From positions 142,186 to 206,185 of the forward strand of contig NZ_JACSYA010000007.1 in assembly GCF_029870285.1 (NCBI RefSeq): a stretch of DNA of 64,000 nt, in the 5' to 3' direction. How positions within the stretch are numbered: the stretch's first letter is position 1; every line of letters begins with the position of its first letter. Below, piece after piece: positions 30,453 to 39,431 of the stretch. The stretch is from Delftia sp. PS-11. GTDB taxonomy: Bacteria; Pseudomonadota; Gammaproteobacteria; Burkholderiales; Burkholderiaceae_C. Under the pieces are notes generated by a model. The model searched no databases. It was not told where the DNA came from and saw only the letters and a program-made list of their open reading frames with translations. Made by a program: the position numbers and the translations under genes.

Positions 30453-31841
30453 ATGCGTGCCTTCTGGCTGGAACAGGCACTGTCCGGGGACGGCGGACTC
30501 GCGCCCGCCCTGCAGGGCGAACAGGTGGCCGATGTGTGCATCGTCGGCGGCGGCTTCACGGGCCTGTGGACGGCCATCGCGCTCAAGCAGCAGCACAGCG
30601 CGCTGGACATCGCCGTGCTGGAGCGCGACCTGTGCGGCGCCGGAGCCAGCGGCCGCAACGGCGGCTGCCTGCTGACCTGGTGCGCCAAATTCCTGACCCT
30701 GCAGCGGCTTTTCGGCGAGGCCGAAGCCGTGCGCCTGGTGCGCGCATCGCAAGAGGCGGTGGACCATATCGGCCGCTTTGTGCGAGAGCACGGGATCGAT
30801 GCCGAATTCCGGCGCGACGGCACGCTGTACACAGCTACCACCCGTGCGCAGGTGGGCACGATGGAGCCCGTGATGCGCGCGCTGCAGGCACACGGCCTGT
30901 GCAGCTACCACAACGTGCCACCCGATGAGGTCGTGCAGCGCGCAGGCTCGGCGCGCCACCTCGCGGGCGTGTACTCGCCGGTGGCCGCCACGGTCCACCC
31001 TGGCAAGCTCGTGCGCGGCCTGCGCCGCGTGGCATTGCAAATGGGCGTGCGCATTTACGAGCGCAGCCCGATGCAGCAGCTGCGCCATGGCCCCCCGGCC
31101 GTGGTGCAGACACCCTGGGGCAGCATCCGCGCTGGCAAGGTGGTGCTGGCGCTCAATGCCTGGATGGCCGAGGCCCTGCCCGCTTTCGAGCGCAGCATTG
31201 CCATCGTATCGAGCGACATGGTCATCACCGAACGCTGCCCCGAACTGCTGCACGCCACGGGCCTGCGCGACGGGATTGCGGTGCTCGACTCGCGCATCTT
31301 CGTCTACTACTACCGCAGCACGCCCGATGGCCGCCTCATGCTGGGCAAGGGCGGCAACACCTTTGCGCGCGGCGGACGCATCACGCCGGTCTTCGACCAG
31401 AGGTCACCCTGCGAAGCCGAACTCGAACAGGCGCTGCACGGCTTTTTTCCCTCGCTGCGCGGCGTACCGCTGACCGCCAGCTGGAATGGTCCGTCGGACC
31501 GCTCGGTCAGCGGCCTGCCGTTTTTCGGACGCCTGCCCGGCGCGCCGCATATCTGCTATGGGCTGGGCTACTCGGGCAACGGCGTCGGCCCCAGCCACAT
31601 GGGCGGGCGCATTCTGGCATCGCTGGTGCTGGAGCGCGACGACGCCTGGAGCCGCAGCCCGCTCGTCCAGGGCCCCGTGGGCTGGTTCCCGCCCGAGCCG
31701 ATCCGGTATGCGGGCTCGCTGCTGGTGCGCAACGCGATACGCCGCAAGGAGCGCGCCGAGGAACAGGACCGCCAGCCCTGGTGGATCGACCGCATGCTCA
31801 GTAGCTTCGCCAGCGCGGCAGGCAAGTCGGACAAGCAATAG
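30453..31841 (+). CDS. FAD-dependent aminophosphonate oxidoreductase (DAO family)
   Basis: A 462-residue D-amino-acid-oxidase-type flavoprotein. The dinucleotide motif CIVGGGFTGLW lies at residues 29-39, followed by ASGRNGG, an ATVHPGKLVRG segment and a C-terminal GYSGNGVGPSHMGGRIL flavin motif. This subgroup is recurrent in AEP clusters (TIGR 'putative aminophosphonate oxidoreductase') and has been proposed to act on N-methylated or other modified AEP. It starts six bases after phnY. It probably widens the substrate range of the pathway; the exact substrate is not visible. Confidence 0.85.
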   Translation: MRAFWLEQALSGDGGLAPALQGEQVADVCIVGGGFTGLWTAIALKQQHSALDIAVLERDLCGAGASGRNGGCLLTWCAKFLTLQRLFGEAEAVRLVRASQEAVDHIGRFVREHGIDAEFRRDGTLYTATTRAQVGTMEPVMRALQAHGLCSYHNVPPDEVVQRAGSARHLAGVYSPVAATVHPGKLVRGLRRVALQMGVRIYERSPMQQLRHGPPAVVQTPWGSIRAGKVVLALNAWMAEALPAFERSIAIVSSDMVITERCPELLHATGLRDGIAVLDSRIFVYYYRSTPDGRLMLGKGGNTFARGGRITPVFDQRSPCEAELEQALHGFFPSLRGVPLTASWNGPSDRSVSGLPFFGRLPGAPHICYGLGYSGNGVGPSHMGGRILASLVLERDDAWSRSPLVQGPVGWFPPEPIRYAGSLLVRNAIRRKERAEEQDRQPWWIDRMLSSFASAAGKSDKQ

Positions 31842-31844
31842 GCA

Positions 31845-31868
31845 AAGCGGGCATATGGCGGCCCGCTT
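31845..31868. terminator. Bidirectional hairpin between convergent genes
   Basis: AAGCGGGC and GCCCGCTT are perfect eight-base arms around an eight-base loop, between the oxidoreductase stop and the GGDEF gene stop. No long T-run on either side. Confidence 0.5.
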
Positions 31869-34099
31869 CAACCCACCGGCAGCACCTCGACGCGGTTGCG
31901 GCCCTTGCGCTTGGCGGCATAGCAGGCCATGTCGGCACAGCGCAGCACGTCGCTGACCGTGTGCTGGCCGGCATCGAGCACGACCATGCCCACGCTGGCC
32001 CCCATCAGATAGCGCTGCCCGCCATGCGAGCCCTCCCAGTCCTGCACCGCCATGCACAGGCCCTGCGCCAGCTGCATGCCCTGCTCGGCAGACATGCCGG
32101 CCAGCAGGATGGCGAATTCATCACCACCCAGCCGCGCCACCCAGCCCAGCGGCCGCACCACGCTTTCGATGAGCCGCGCCATGTGGCACAGCACCTCGTC
32201 GCCAGCGGCATGGCCGCCCTGCTGGTTGACGTGGGCGAAATGGTCCAGATCCAGGAACAGGACCACGCCATGATGGCGTATGAGGCCGGGCACCGCTGCG
32301 GCAGGCTCCGCAGCAGGCTGCGGTGCGCCACCTTGCGGTGCGCCACCTTGCTGTGCGCCACATTCCTGCAGCCATTCGTTGAGCCGCATGGCGAAGGCTT
32401 CCCGGTTGGGCAAAAGGGTCAGCGGATCATGCAGGGCCTTCCAGACCGGCTGCTCGCGCATCGCCCGCTGCACTGTCACATCCTCGACCACCCAGACCAG
32501 GGCCATGTCGGCCGCCGCCGTGGCCCGTGGCTCCACGCCGCGGCTCAGCCGCTGCACGCTCTGGCCATGCATGCGCACCCAGATCTGGCGGCCGTCCTTG
32601 CGCACAAAGCATTGCTCGCTGTCGAACTGACCGTACATGTCCAGGTCCTTGTGGACATGCGCGATCAGCTGCTCATGGGCCTTGTCGCTGGCGCACAGCA
32701 TGCGGATGGGCCGGCCCTGCAGTTCGCCGGGCCGGTAGCCCAGCATGCGAGCAGCCTGCAGGCCCACCAGGTCCAGCCGGAATGCCTGGGTCACCACCAG
32801 GCCGATAGGGGCGTAGTCCATCAGTGTCTGTATCTGCAGCTGAAGCCGGCGCATTTCCTGGGCCTGCTCGCCGCTGCGCAGGCGCAGCCGGTGAAGGGCC
32901 TGCCACAGCGTGGCGGCCTCGCCCCAGGCGAGCACTGCGGGCAGATGCCATCCGGCATCTGCCTGCCCTGCGTCACGGGTGTCGTGGATATCACGGCCAT
33001 CGGACGGGCTGCCGGACACGGGCGGCGGCTGGCTGGCCAGCCAGCGGCGCGCCCCCTGGTGCAGCGCCGCCAGAGGATGCATGACCAGCGCCAGCGCCAG
33101 CACCAGCAGTACCGTGGCGGCCAGGACCAGGGCTGCGAGCCACCACATGCCCCGCGTGGACAGGCCCGGCGCAACGGCAGCCAGCGGCGTGACCTTGACC
33201 ACCAGCCACTGGGGCAGCGGCATGCCGGCCGTCGTGACCAGATAGCCTTCGCGCTGCGCGCTGTCGGGGCGTGCCTGCAGTCCATGGGCCTGGACTGTCA
33301 CCAGCCAGTCGCCGCCCAGACCGGGCTCCGTCTCGGCACGCGCCAGCCAGCGCGCGGGATCCTGGTGCGCGAGCAATTGGCCGTCGCGCTGGATGAGCAG
33401 CAGCCGGCTGCCCATGCGCCCGGCATCCATGCCGGGGGGCAGCAGCGCCTGCGCCGACATGCGCACACTGGCAGAGAGCACGCCCGCCCCCGATCCGTTG
33501 ACCAGGCGCAACGGCACGGCATAGAGCAGTTCCACCATGCCCGCATCGGCGCCCTGCCTTGGCAGGGTGGCAATCACGGGCTTGCCGTCGGCCAGGCTGC
33601 GGCGCATGGCATCGCGCACGGCGGGGTCCAGATCAGCCAGCCGCTCGGAGCGCCCGCCGCGCAGGCTGACCTGCAACTGCCCCTGGGCATCGGCCAGCTG
33701 CAGACTGTCAAACAGCCTTGCCGGTGACGCCTCACCATGCAACGCTTCGCTCAGCAGCCAGGAAGCATCGCCCGCATGCGATGCCAGGCCCTGCGCCAGC
33801 ACCCACAGCAGGCGCTGCGGCTGCTCCAGCCGCGCCGCCAGCAGCCGCGCTACCGTATCGACCTCTTCGGCCTGACGGGCCTGCGCCTGTTCAAGCGTCT
33901 GCTGCTGCAAACCCCGGACCACCCACCAGCTGGCGCCCGCCCCCAGCAGCAGCATGGCCATGGCCGCCAGCGCCAGCACGGCGCGCAGCATGGCGCCATA
34001 TCCCAGGGGAGAGCGCACTGGCCCCGACCGCGCCCAGGATGGCGTCGGCGAAGCCACCAGCGCCTGCAAGGGAGGAGGTTGACGGGCGTCCAAGGACAT
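31868..34099 (-). CDS. Membrane-anchored PAS-GGDEF diguanylate cyclase
   Basis: A 743-residue c-di-GMP synthase. Order: membrane segment about 39-61, a periplasmic Cache-like sensor of about 250 residues, second membrane segment about 317-340, PAS domain about 420-540 (LMDYAPIGLVV), then GGDEF domain with intact RLGGDEF near 658-662. The residue set before it reads RPLG rather than RxxD, so the product-inhibition I-site appears absent. Between PAS and GGDEF core sits a Gln/Gly/Pro insertion encoded by 15-base tandem repeats. Start ATG begins MSLDARQ; upstream extension lacks a ribosome site. Confidence 0.9.
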   Translation of the reverse strand: MSLDARQPPPLQALVASPTPSWARSGPVRSPLGYGAMLRAVLALAAMAMLLLGAGASWWVVRGLQQQTLEQAQARQAEEVDTVARLLAARLEQPQRLLWVLAQGLASHAGDASWLLSEALHGEASPARLFDSLQLADAQGQLQVSLRGGRSERLADLDPAVRDAMRRSLADGKPVIATLPRQGADAGMVELLYAVPLRLVNGSGAGVLSASVRMSAQALLPPGMDAGRMGSRLLLIQRDGQLLAHQDPARWLARAETEPGLGGDWLVTVQAHGLQARPDSAQREGYLVTTAGMPLPQWLVVKVTPLAAVAPGLSTRGMWWLAALVLAATVLLVLALALVMHPLAALHQGARRWLASQPPPVSGSPSDGRDIHDTRDAGQADAGWHLPAVLAWGEAATLWQALHRLRLRSGEQAQEMRRLQLQIQTLMDYAPIGLVVTQAFRLDLVGLQAARMLGYRPGELQGRPIRMLCASDKAHEQLIAHVHKDLDMYGQFDSEQCFVRKDGRQIWVRMHGQSVQRLSRGVEPRATAAADMALVWVVEDVTVQRAMREQPVWKALHDPLTLLPNREAFAMRLNEWLQECGAQQGGAPQGGAPQPAAEPAAAVPGLIRHHGVVLFLDLDHFAHVNQQGGHAAGDEVLCHMARLIESVVRPLGWVARLGGDEFAILLAGMSAEQGMQLAQGLCMAVQDWEGSHGGQRYLMGASVGMVVLDAGQHTVSDVLRCADMACYAAKRKGRNRVEVLPVG
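32321..32365. repeat. Tandem 15-bp repeat in the GGDEF gene
   Basis: Two identical 15-base units (CGGTGCGCCACCTTG) followed by a third with three to four changes. They encode the repeated GGAPQ-type pentapeptide in a linker near the start of the GGDEF domain. Copy-number change keeps frame. Confidence 0.75.
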
Positions 34100-34240
34100 G
34101 ACACCCCAATATATGCAGACGCGCAGCGCAACCCACTGGGTCGAACCCGCAACTGCGGGCATGTCCCAGGGCCTGCTGCGCACGCCCGTCCAGGCTGCGC
34201 AGGCCCTGCTGCCGGGCCGCAAGAGCTGCCGCGTGCGGGG

Positions 34241-34876
34241 TCAGCCGATGGCCAGCACTTCCAGTGCAGCAGGCTGAGGCAGGTCGATCACGTTGCCACG
34301 GCCCGCGATCAGCCCCAGGTCGCGCAGCTGGCGCAGCACACGGGAGAAGGTCTCCGGCGCAATCCCCAGCTGCGCGGCGATCAGGCGCTTGCGCAGATGC
34401 AGGGTCACGCGCAGGCCGCCGGCCTCGTGCGGCATGGCGTGGCGCAGCAGCCACTGGGCACAGCGGGCCTCGGCATCCTTGGACAGCCGGCTCACGGCCA
34501 GCTCGGTCTGGGCGCAATAGGCACGGGCCATATCCTGCAGCAGCGACCGGGCCGCTTCGGGCAGTTCATCGACAGCCCGCAGGAAATCCGCCTGGGGCAC
34601 CTGAGCGATGCGCACCTCGGTGTCAGCCTGCATGTCCAGGCAACTGCCACGGCTCTGCAGCACAAAGGCGGCATCGAGCCAGGCGGGACCCTCGACCGCA
34701 CCGAGCTGGTGGCGCATCTGCCCGCTCTGGCCAATGCCCAGCAGTACGCGGCCGCGTTCCAGATACAGCACCTGGTCCGGCACATGCCGGCGATGCCTCA
34801 GCCAGGTTCCTGCGGCAAGAACCTGGATAGCAGCGGGTGCGAAGGCGAATGCTTGCAGTGAGGACAGGGCGAACAT
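34241..34876 (-). CDS. Crp/Fnr-family transcription regulator
   Basis: A 211-residue regulator: a degenerate cyclic-nucleotide-type beta-roll (about 15-110) followed by a helix-turn-helix RLIAAQLGIAPETFSRVLRQL. There is no N-terminal cysteine cluster, so it is not a canonical oxygen-sensing Fnr. The ATG is used although no strong ribosome site is visible; a GTG three codons upstream is the alternative. It lies between two c-di-GMP genes, on the same strand as the GGDEF gene and divergent from the EAL-GGDEF gene. Effector unknown. Confidence 0.85.
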   Translation of the reverse strand: MFALSSLQAFAFAPAAIQVLAAGTWLRHRRHVPDQVLYLERGRVLLGIGQSGQMRHQLGAVEGPAWLDAAFVLQSRGSCLDMQADTEVRIAQVPQADFLRAVDELPEAARSLLQDMARAYCAQTELAVSRLSKDAEARCAQWLLRHAMPHEAGGLRVTLHLRKRLIAAQLGIAPETFSRVLRQLRDLGLIAGRGNVIDLPQPAALEVLAIG

Positions 34877-35017
34877 GCAGCCCACTGTGCCGTCTTTGGC
34901 AAATTCGCGTTTTGAGCCATGTCAACCCTCTCGCAGCACTCCCCTGCTGCGGTGACATACTTGTCACAAGCACGTCACCAATGATACGTAATGTATCCAT
35001 CGTGAAAAGATGACCCC

Positions 35018-36898
35018 ATGATCGACCCCCAGAAGCTCGCCAGACTGCCTGCCGCCACGGCAGTGCTGTCTGCTGCGGTGCACAGCGGACAAGGCCCGGT
35101 GGCGCAGCTGATGCGTTCGGGCGGTCTGTACTGTGTCTTTCAGCCGCTGGCGGACCTGCGCAGCGGCAGCGTCTATGCGCACGAAGCTCTGATACGAGGC
35201 CCCAGGGCGACGCCGCTGCATACGCCCGACAGCCTGCTCAAGGGGGCCGCTGCCGAAGGCATTCTGCGCGAATTCGAGCTGCTGGCAGTCTGCGTCGCAC
35301 TGCAGGACTGGGGGAAGCAGAATGCGCCTGGCCGGCTGTTCATCAACCTCAGCGCCGAAGCGCTGGTGCAGGCCGTGCGCGTCTGCGGACCGGACATGGT
35401 GGGCGACACCGTGCGCAGCTTCGGCGTGCAGGCCCGCTCCCTGGTGCTCGAAATCACCGAGCATGACCGGGTCAGCGACATGCCTGCCGTCTGTGCCGCC
35501 GTCAAGGCAGTGCACGCCACAGGAGCGCGGCTTGCCCTGGATGATTTTGGCGACGGGCGTTCCAGCCTGCGCCTGTGGTCGGAGGCCAAGCCCGATTTCG
35601 TCAAAATCGACAAGTATTTCATCCACCAGATCGAGCAGCGCCCTGCCAACCTGCAACTGCTGCAGGCCATCAAGGGCATTGCCGAGGTCTTCGGCACCAC
35701 GCTGATCGCCGAGGGCATCGAGACCGAAGACGAATTGCGCACGCTGCGCGACCTGGGCATTCCCTATGGCCAGGGCTGGCTGCTGGGGCGCCCCTGCGAG
35801 ATGGCGCAGCAGCAGGTGCTAGCGCAGGCGCTGGATGTGGTCCAGGACCCGCGCGTGGCAGTGCTGCCGCACCAGGGGCACAGTGCGCGGCCCGGTGTTC
35901 TGCGCAACCTGCTGGTCATGCAGGCGCCCTGTGTTGCGCCTTCCACCAGCAACGACGAGGTGGCCTCGCTGTTCAAGGCCCAGCAGCAGCTGCACGCCAT
36001 CGCCGTCGTGGAAGGTGTGCGCCCGCTGGCGCTGATCAACCGCCAGCAGTTCATGAACCACTACGCAACCCTGTATTTCCGTGAAGTGCATGGGCGCAAG
36101 TCCTGCATGGCGTTCGCCAATACGCAGCCGCGCATCGTCGAGCTGGACTGCGATGTGGACCAGCTCGTGGGCATCCTGACCTCCCAGGACCAGCGCTACC
36201 TGAACGACGGCTTCATCGTCATCGACAACGGCCGCTATGTGGGCCTGGGTACGGGCGAGCAGCTGGTGCGCAGCGTGACCGAAGCCCGCATCGAGGCTGC
36301 GCGCCATGCCAATCCGCTGACCTTCCTGCCTGGCAATATCCCGATCAGCCTGCACATGCAGCGCCTGATCGACAGCGGCGCGGGGTTCGTGGCCTGCTAT
36401 GCCGACCTCAACCACTTCAAGCCGTTCAACGATCACTATGGATACTGGCGCGGCGACCAGATGATCCGGCTGGTGGCACGGCTGGCAACAGCACGCTGCG
36501 ATGCGCGCCGCGACTTCGTGGGCCACGTGGGCGGAGATGATTTCATGCTGCTGCTGCAAAGCGAGGACTGGTTGCAGCGCTGCGAGGACATCGTGGACAC
36601 CTTTGCCAGCGAGGCGCTGCAGCTGTTCGATGCCCAGGCACGCGAGGATGGCGGCATCTGGGCCGAGGACCGCCACGGCATACGCCGCTTTTTTGCCTGC
36701 ACCACGCTGTCCATCGGCGTGGTGCGCATTGCGCCAGGCAGCCAGCTGGCGCCCGAGGAGATCGCCAATCTTGCAGCTCTGGCAAAGCAGCAGGCCAAGG
36801 CCCGGCACGCTCCCGGGCGCAGAGCCATTGCGGTGCATACACCGTTGGATGGCGCGCTGAGGGCGCCACGCGGCCACAGTGCAGCAGAACCCCTGTGA
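35018..36898 (+). CDS. EAL-CBS-GGDEF protein, probable c-di-GMP phosphodiesterase
   Basis: A 626-residue cytosolic protein. The EAL domain (about 35-265) keeps the catalytic set: HEALIRG, FINLSAE, LEITEHD, DDFGDG, KIDKYF, AEGIETEDE and QGWLLGRP. CBS-like repeats occupy about 280-420. The C-terminal GGDEF domain has GGDDF near 504-508, the catalytic Glu replaced by Asp, so cyclase activity is doubtful and the domain may be regulatory. No membrane segments. Divergent from the Crp/Fnr gene. Confidence 0.9.
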   Translation: MIDPQKLARLPAATAVLSAAVHSGQGPVAQLMRSGGLYCVFQPLADLRSGSVYAHEALIRGPRATPLHTPDSLLKGAAAEGILREFELLAVCVALQDWGKQNAPGRLFINLSAEALVQAVRVCGPDMVGDTVRSFGVQARSLVLEITEHDRVSDMPAVCAAVKAVHATGARLALDDFGDGRSSLRLWSEAKPDFVKIDKYFIHQIEQRPANLQLLQAIKGIAEVFGTTLIAEGIETEDELRTLRDLGIPYGQGWLLGRPCEMAQQQVLAQALDVVQDPRVAVLPHQGHSARPGVLRNLLVMQAPCVAPSTSNDEVASLFKAQQQLHAIAVVEGVRPLALINRQQFMNHYATLYFREVHGRKSCMAFANTQPRIVELDCDVDQLVGILTSQDQRYLNDGFIVIDNGRYVGLGTGEQLVRSVTEARIEAARHANPLTFLPGNIPISLHMQRLIDSGAGFVACYADLNHFKPFNDHYGYWRGDQMIRLVARLATARCDARRDFVGHVGGDDFMLLLQSEDWLQRCEDIVDTFASEALQLFDAQAREDGGIWAEDRHGIRRFFACTTLSIGVVRIAPGSQLAPEEIANLAALAKQQAKARHAPGRRAIAVHTPLDGALRAPRGHSAAEPL

Positions 36899-36914
36899 CC
36901 GCCGGCTGGCGCGT

Positions 36915-38249
36915 TTACTTCACGGATGCGCCCGATTCATACCAGCGCTTGACCATGTTGCGCTCGTCATCGCTCAGGGCCCCTGGATTGCCGAAAGGCA
37001 TCTTGCGCAGCTGCACCACCTGCTGGTAGATCTGCTGGGCATGGGCCTGCACCTGCTCGGGCGAGTCCAGGCGCACATTCTTTTGCTGCAGTGCCGCGCC
37101 GTGGCAAACCACGCAGTGCTGCTGGAAGAAAGGTGCCATCTGGGCATAGCCCACCGCGCCATCGGCAGCGGGGGCCGCAGGCGCAGCCGGAGCCGGAGCC
37201 TCGGGCGCCGCTGCCGGGGCGGCGGCTTCTCCCCCAGGAGCGGCAGCCGGGGACTGGGCCTCGGCAGGCGCTGCTGCAGGCGCGGCGGCGGGCACGGCAG
37301 CCGGGGCGGCGGCAGGCGCGGCGGGCTTGAGCCAGGCAGCCGTGCCGATCAGCACCAGCACGCCCACCAGGGCATAGGGCCAGGGATGGGGATTGCGGCC
37401 CAGCTTGAAGCCATGGCGCATCACGAAGAACTGGCGGATGGCGGCGCCGGCGAACATCATCAGAATCAGCACCAGCCAGTTCTGCGCATGGCTGTAGAGC
37501 CAGCCATAGTGGTTGGACAGCATGGCGAACAGCACGGGCAGCGTGAAATAGGTGTTGTGCACGCTGCGCTGCTTGCCGCGCTTGCCGTGGATGGGGTCCA
37601 CGGGCTGGCCTTCCTTGAGCGCCTTCACCACCGTGCGCTGGCCAGGAATGATCCAGAAGAACACGTTGGCGCTCATTGAGGTGGCCAGCATGGCGCCCAT
37701 CAGCAGGAAGGCCGCCTGACCGGGGAAGATATGGCAGGCCAGATAGGCTGCGATACACACCAGCACCAGCACCATAGCGCCGACCGTGGCATCGCCATTC
37801 TTGCGCTGGCCAAAGACGCGGCAGATGCCGTCGTACAGCAGCCAGAACACCACCAGGAAGGCCAGGGCCGATGCAATGGCCGCGCCCGAGCTCATGGCAT
37901 TGGGGTCGGCCGGGTTGACCAGGTAGATCTTGGCGTTCCAGAGATACGACACCGTCAGCAGCGCGAAGCCGCTGAGCCAGGTGGTGTAGCTTTCCCAATA
38001 GAACCAGTGCAGGTGGTCGGGCAGCTTCGGCGGCGAGACATTGAACTTGACGGGATGGTAGAAGCCCCCGCCGTGCACGGCCCAGAGTTCGCCGTTGACG
38101 CCCTGCTTCTTGAGATCCTCATCGACGGGCGGCGTCAGGCTGCTGTCGAGGAACACGAAGTAGAAGGAGGAACCGACCCAGGCGATGGCCGTGATGACGT
38201 GGAGCCACCGCAACAGCAGGTTGGCCCAGTCGAGAATGTAGCTTTCCAT
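36915..38249 (-). CDS. puuD: Membrane-bound urate oxidase fused to cytochrome c
   Basis: A 444-residue urate hydroxylase of the PuuD family, oxidising urate to 5-hydroxyisourate with electrons passed to a cytochrome rather than to oxygen as in soluble uricase. About residues 1-300 are the membrane domain with many helices (RWLHVITAIAWVGSSFYFVF, WFYWESYTTWLSG, GQRTVV); about 312-365 is an Ala/Pro linker; the C-terminal domain has haem motif CVVCH near 376-380. ATG beginning MESYIL replaces an upstream weak start. It is controlled from a spacer carrying the shared GntR-type motif. Product goes to UraH and UraD encoded elsewhere in the window. Confidence 0.93.
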   Translation of the reverse strand: MESYILDWANLLLRWLHVITAIAWVGSSFYFVFLDSSLTPPVDEDLKKQGVNGELWAVHGGGFYHPVKFNVSPPKLPDHLHWFYWESYTTWLSGFALLTVSYLWNAKIYLVNPADPNAMSSGAAIASALAFLVVFWLLYDGICRVFGQRKNGDATVGAMVLVLVCIAAYLACHIFPGQAAFLLMGAMLATSMSANVFFWIIPGQRTVVKALKEGQPVDPIHGKRGKQRSVHNTYFTLPVLFAMLSNHYGWLYSHAQNWLVLILMMFAGAAIRQFFVMRHGFKLGRNPHPWPYALVGVLVLIGTAAWLKPAAPAAAPAAVPAAAPAAAPAEAQSPAAAPGGEAAAPAAAPEAPAPAAPAAPAADGAVGYAQMAPFFQQHCVVCHGAALQQKNVRLDSPEQVQAHAQQIYQQVVQLRKMPFGNPGALSDDERNMVKRWYESGASVK

Positions 38250-38379
38250 AGCTCTCAACCTTGGCAGCGTGGGGGCTGCCGGTGTACAACCTGCTCACCA
38301 CTGCGGGCGCTCTGAGCAGAAGAAAAAGGCCGCGCACCCGGTGACAATACCGCCGGTGCACCGCTGCGACCATTCTGTA

Positions 38380-38396
38380 GACACAAAGTGTATGCA
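38380..38396 (-). promoter_or_regulatory. Putative GntR operator before puuD
   Basis: On the minus strand TGCATACACTTTGTGTC, one of four related elements in the window (consensus TGYATACASTTTNTGK). It lies about 130 bases before the puuD ATG and shares CATACACTTTGTG with the copy before uraH in the same orientation. Confidence 0.6.
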
Positions 38397-38435
38397 ATTT
38401 CCTGGCAACACTGTGGTTTGCGCAGCATCAATACA

Positions 38436-39299
38436 CTAGAGATTTCCCTGATTCTGCACCAGGAATGCACTGCGTCGCTGCAAAAGCTGTGCCGCCACGG
38501 CCACAGCGATGACCTCGGGCTCCTTGCCCCGGATGCCGGGCACGCCGATGGGACAGGTTACATGGTCCAGCTCCTGGTCGCTGAAGCCGCGCTCGCGCAG
38601 CCGGCGCCGGAAGGTGGCCCACTTGGTGGCGCTGCCGATCAGGCCCACATACGGCAGGTCTGCCTGCTCGCGCTGGCGGCGCAGGCACTGGGCCACCACC
38701 TCCAGGTCTTCGGCGTGGCTGAAACTCATGATCAGCACCTGGGCGCCGGCCGGCAGGTCGGCCACGGCGGACTGCACGGGATCGGAGTACTCGCACTGCA
38801 CCAGCTCGTGCGGCGCTTCGGGAAAGACTTCATCGCGGCTGTCCACCCAGACCACGCGGTAAGGCAGCTGGCACAGCAGGCGCACCAGCGCATGGCCGAC
38901 ATGGCCCGCGCCGAACAGGGCCACGCAGTCACGCGGCGGCTGAAGGCGCTCCCGCAGCAGGTCCATGCGGCCCTGGGGCACGAAGCGAAAGCCCAGCACC
39001 ACCACGCCGCCGCAGCACTGGCCCAGGCTGGGCCCCAGCGGATAGCGGTGCTGGCGCATGGCTGGCGGCTCTTGCTGCGGGCCCTGCACCGCCCCATCGC
39101 GCAAAAAGCCACGGGCCTGGTCCAGGGCATCGAACTCCAGATGCCCCCCGCCAATGGTGCCCACCGTGCGGTCGGCAAATACCGCCATCCAGGCACCGCG
39201 CTCGCGGGGGACGGAACCTCGCGAATCCAGAACCTCCACCCAGCACAGCGGCCCCTGCTCCAGGCCCTGCTCCACTGTCTTGAATGTGTCACTCCACAT
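38436..39299 (-). CDS. xdhC: Xanthine dehydrogenase accessory protein
   Basis: A 287-residue XdhC, which inserts sulfurated molybdenum cofactor into xanthine dehydrogenase. CWVEVLDSRGSVPRERGAWM at the N-terminus, GTIGGGHLEF, GQCCGGVV and the Rossmann motif LFGAGHVGHAL are diagnostic. ATG beginning MWSDTF is preferred; earlier in-frame codons encode non-homologous sequence. It lies upstream of puuD on the same strand (186 bases apart). The enzyme genes xdhA and xdhB are not in the window, so xdhC is separated from its partners here. Confidence 0.9.
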   Translation of the reverse strand: MWSDTFKTVEQGLEQGPLCWVEVLDSRGSVPRERGAWMAVFADRTVGTIGGGHLEFDALDQARGFLRDGAVQGPQQEPPAMRQHRYPLGPSLGQCCGGVVVLGFRFVPQGRMDLLRERLQPPRDCVALFGAGHVGHALVRLLCQLPYRVVWVDSRDEVFPEAPHELVQCEYSDPVQSAVADLPAGAQVLIMSFSHAEDLEVVAQCLRRQREQADLPYVGLIGSATKWATFRRRLRERGFSDQELDHVTCPIGVPGIRGKEPEVIAVAVAAQLLQRRSAFLVQNQGNL

Positions 39300-39431
39300 G
39301 CGCGCACCTGCCAGCCCGTCGTGGCGCCTGCGGGCTTCGTTGTTGTTGGTTGCGAGATTTTTTCCCTGCGGCGCCCTGGTGTTGCGCTCCGACTGCATGG
39401 CGCCGCATTGTTTCAGGATACGCTTGCCATC

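Noticed and set aside
38250..38435. Sigma-54 promoter for puuD
   Set aside because: A GG-N10-GC spacing exists on the minus strand (TGGTCG-N5-GTGCA) but both boxes deviate from consensus.
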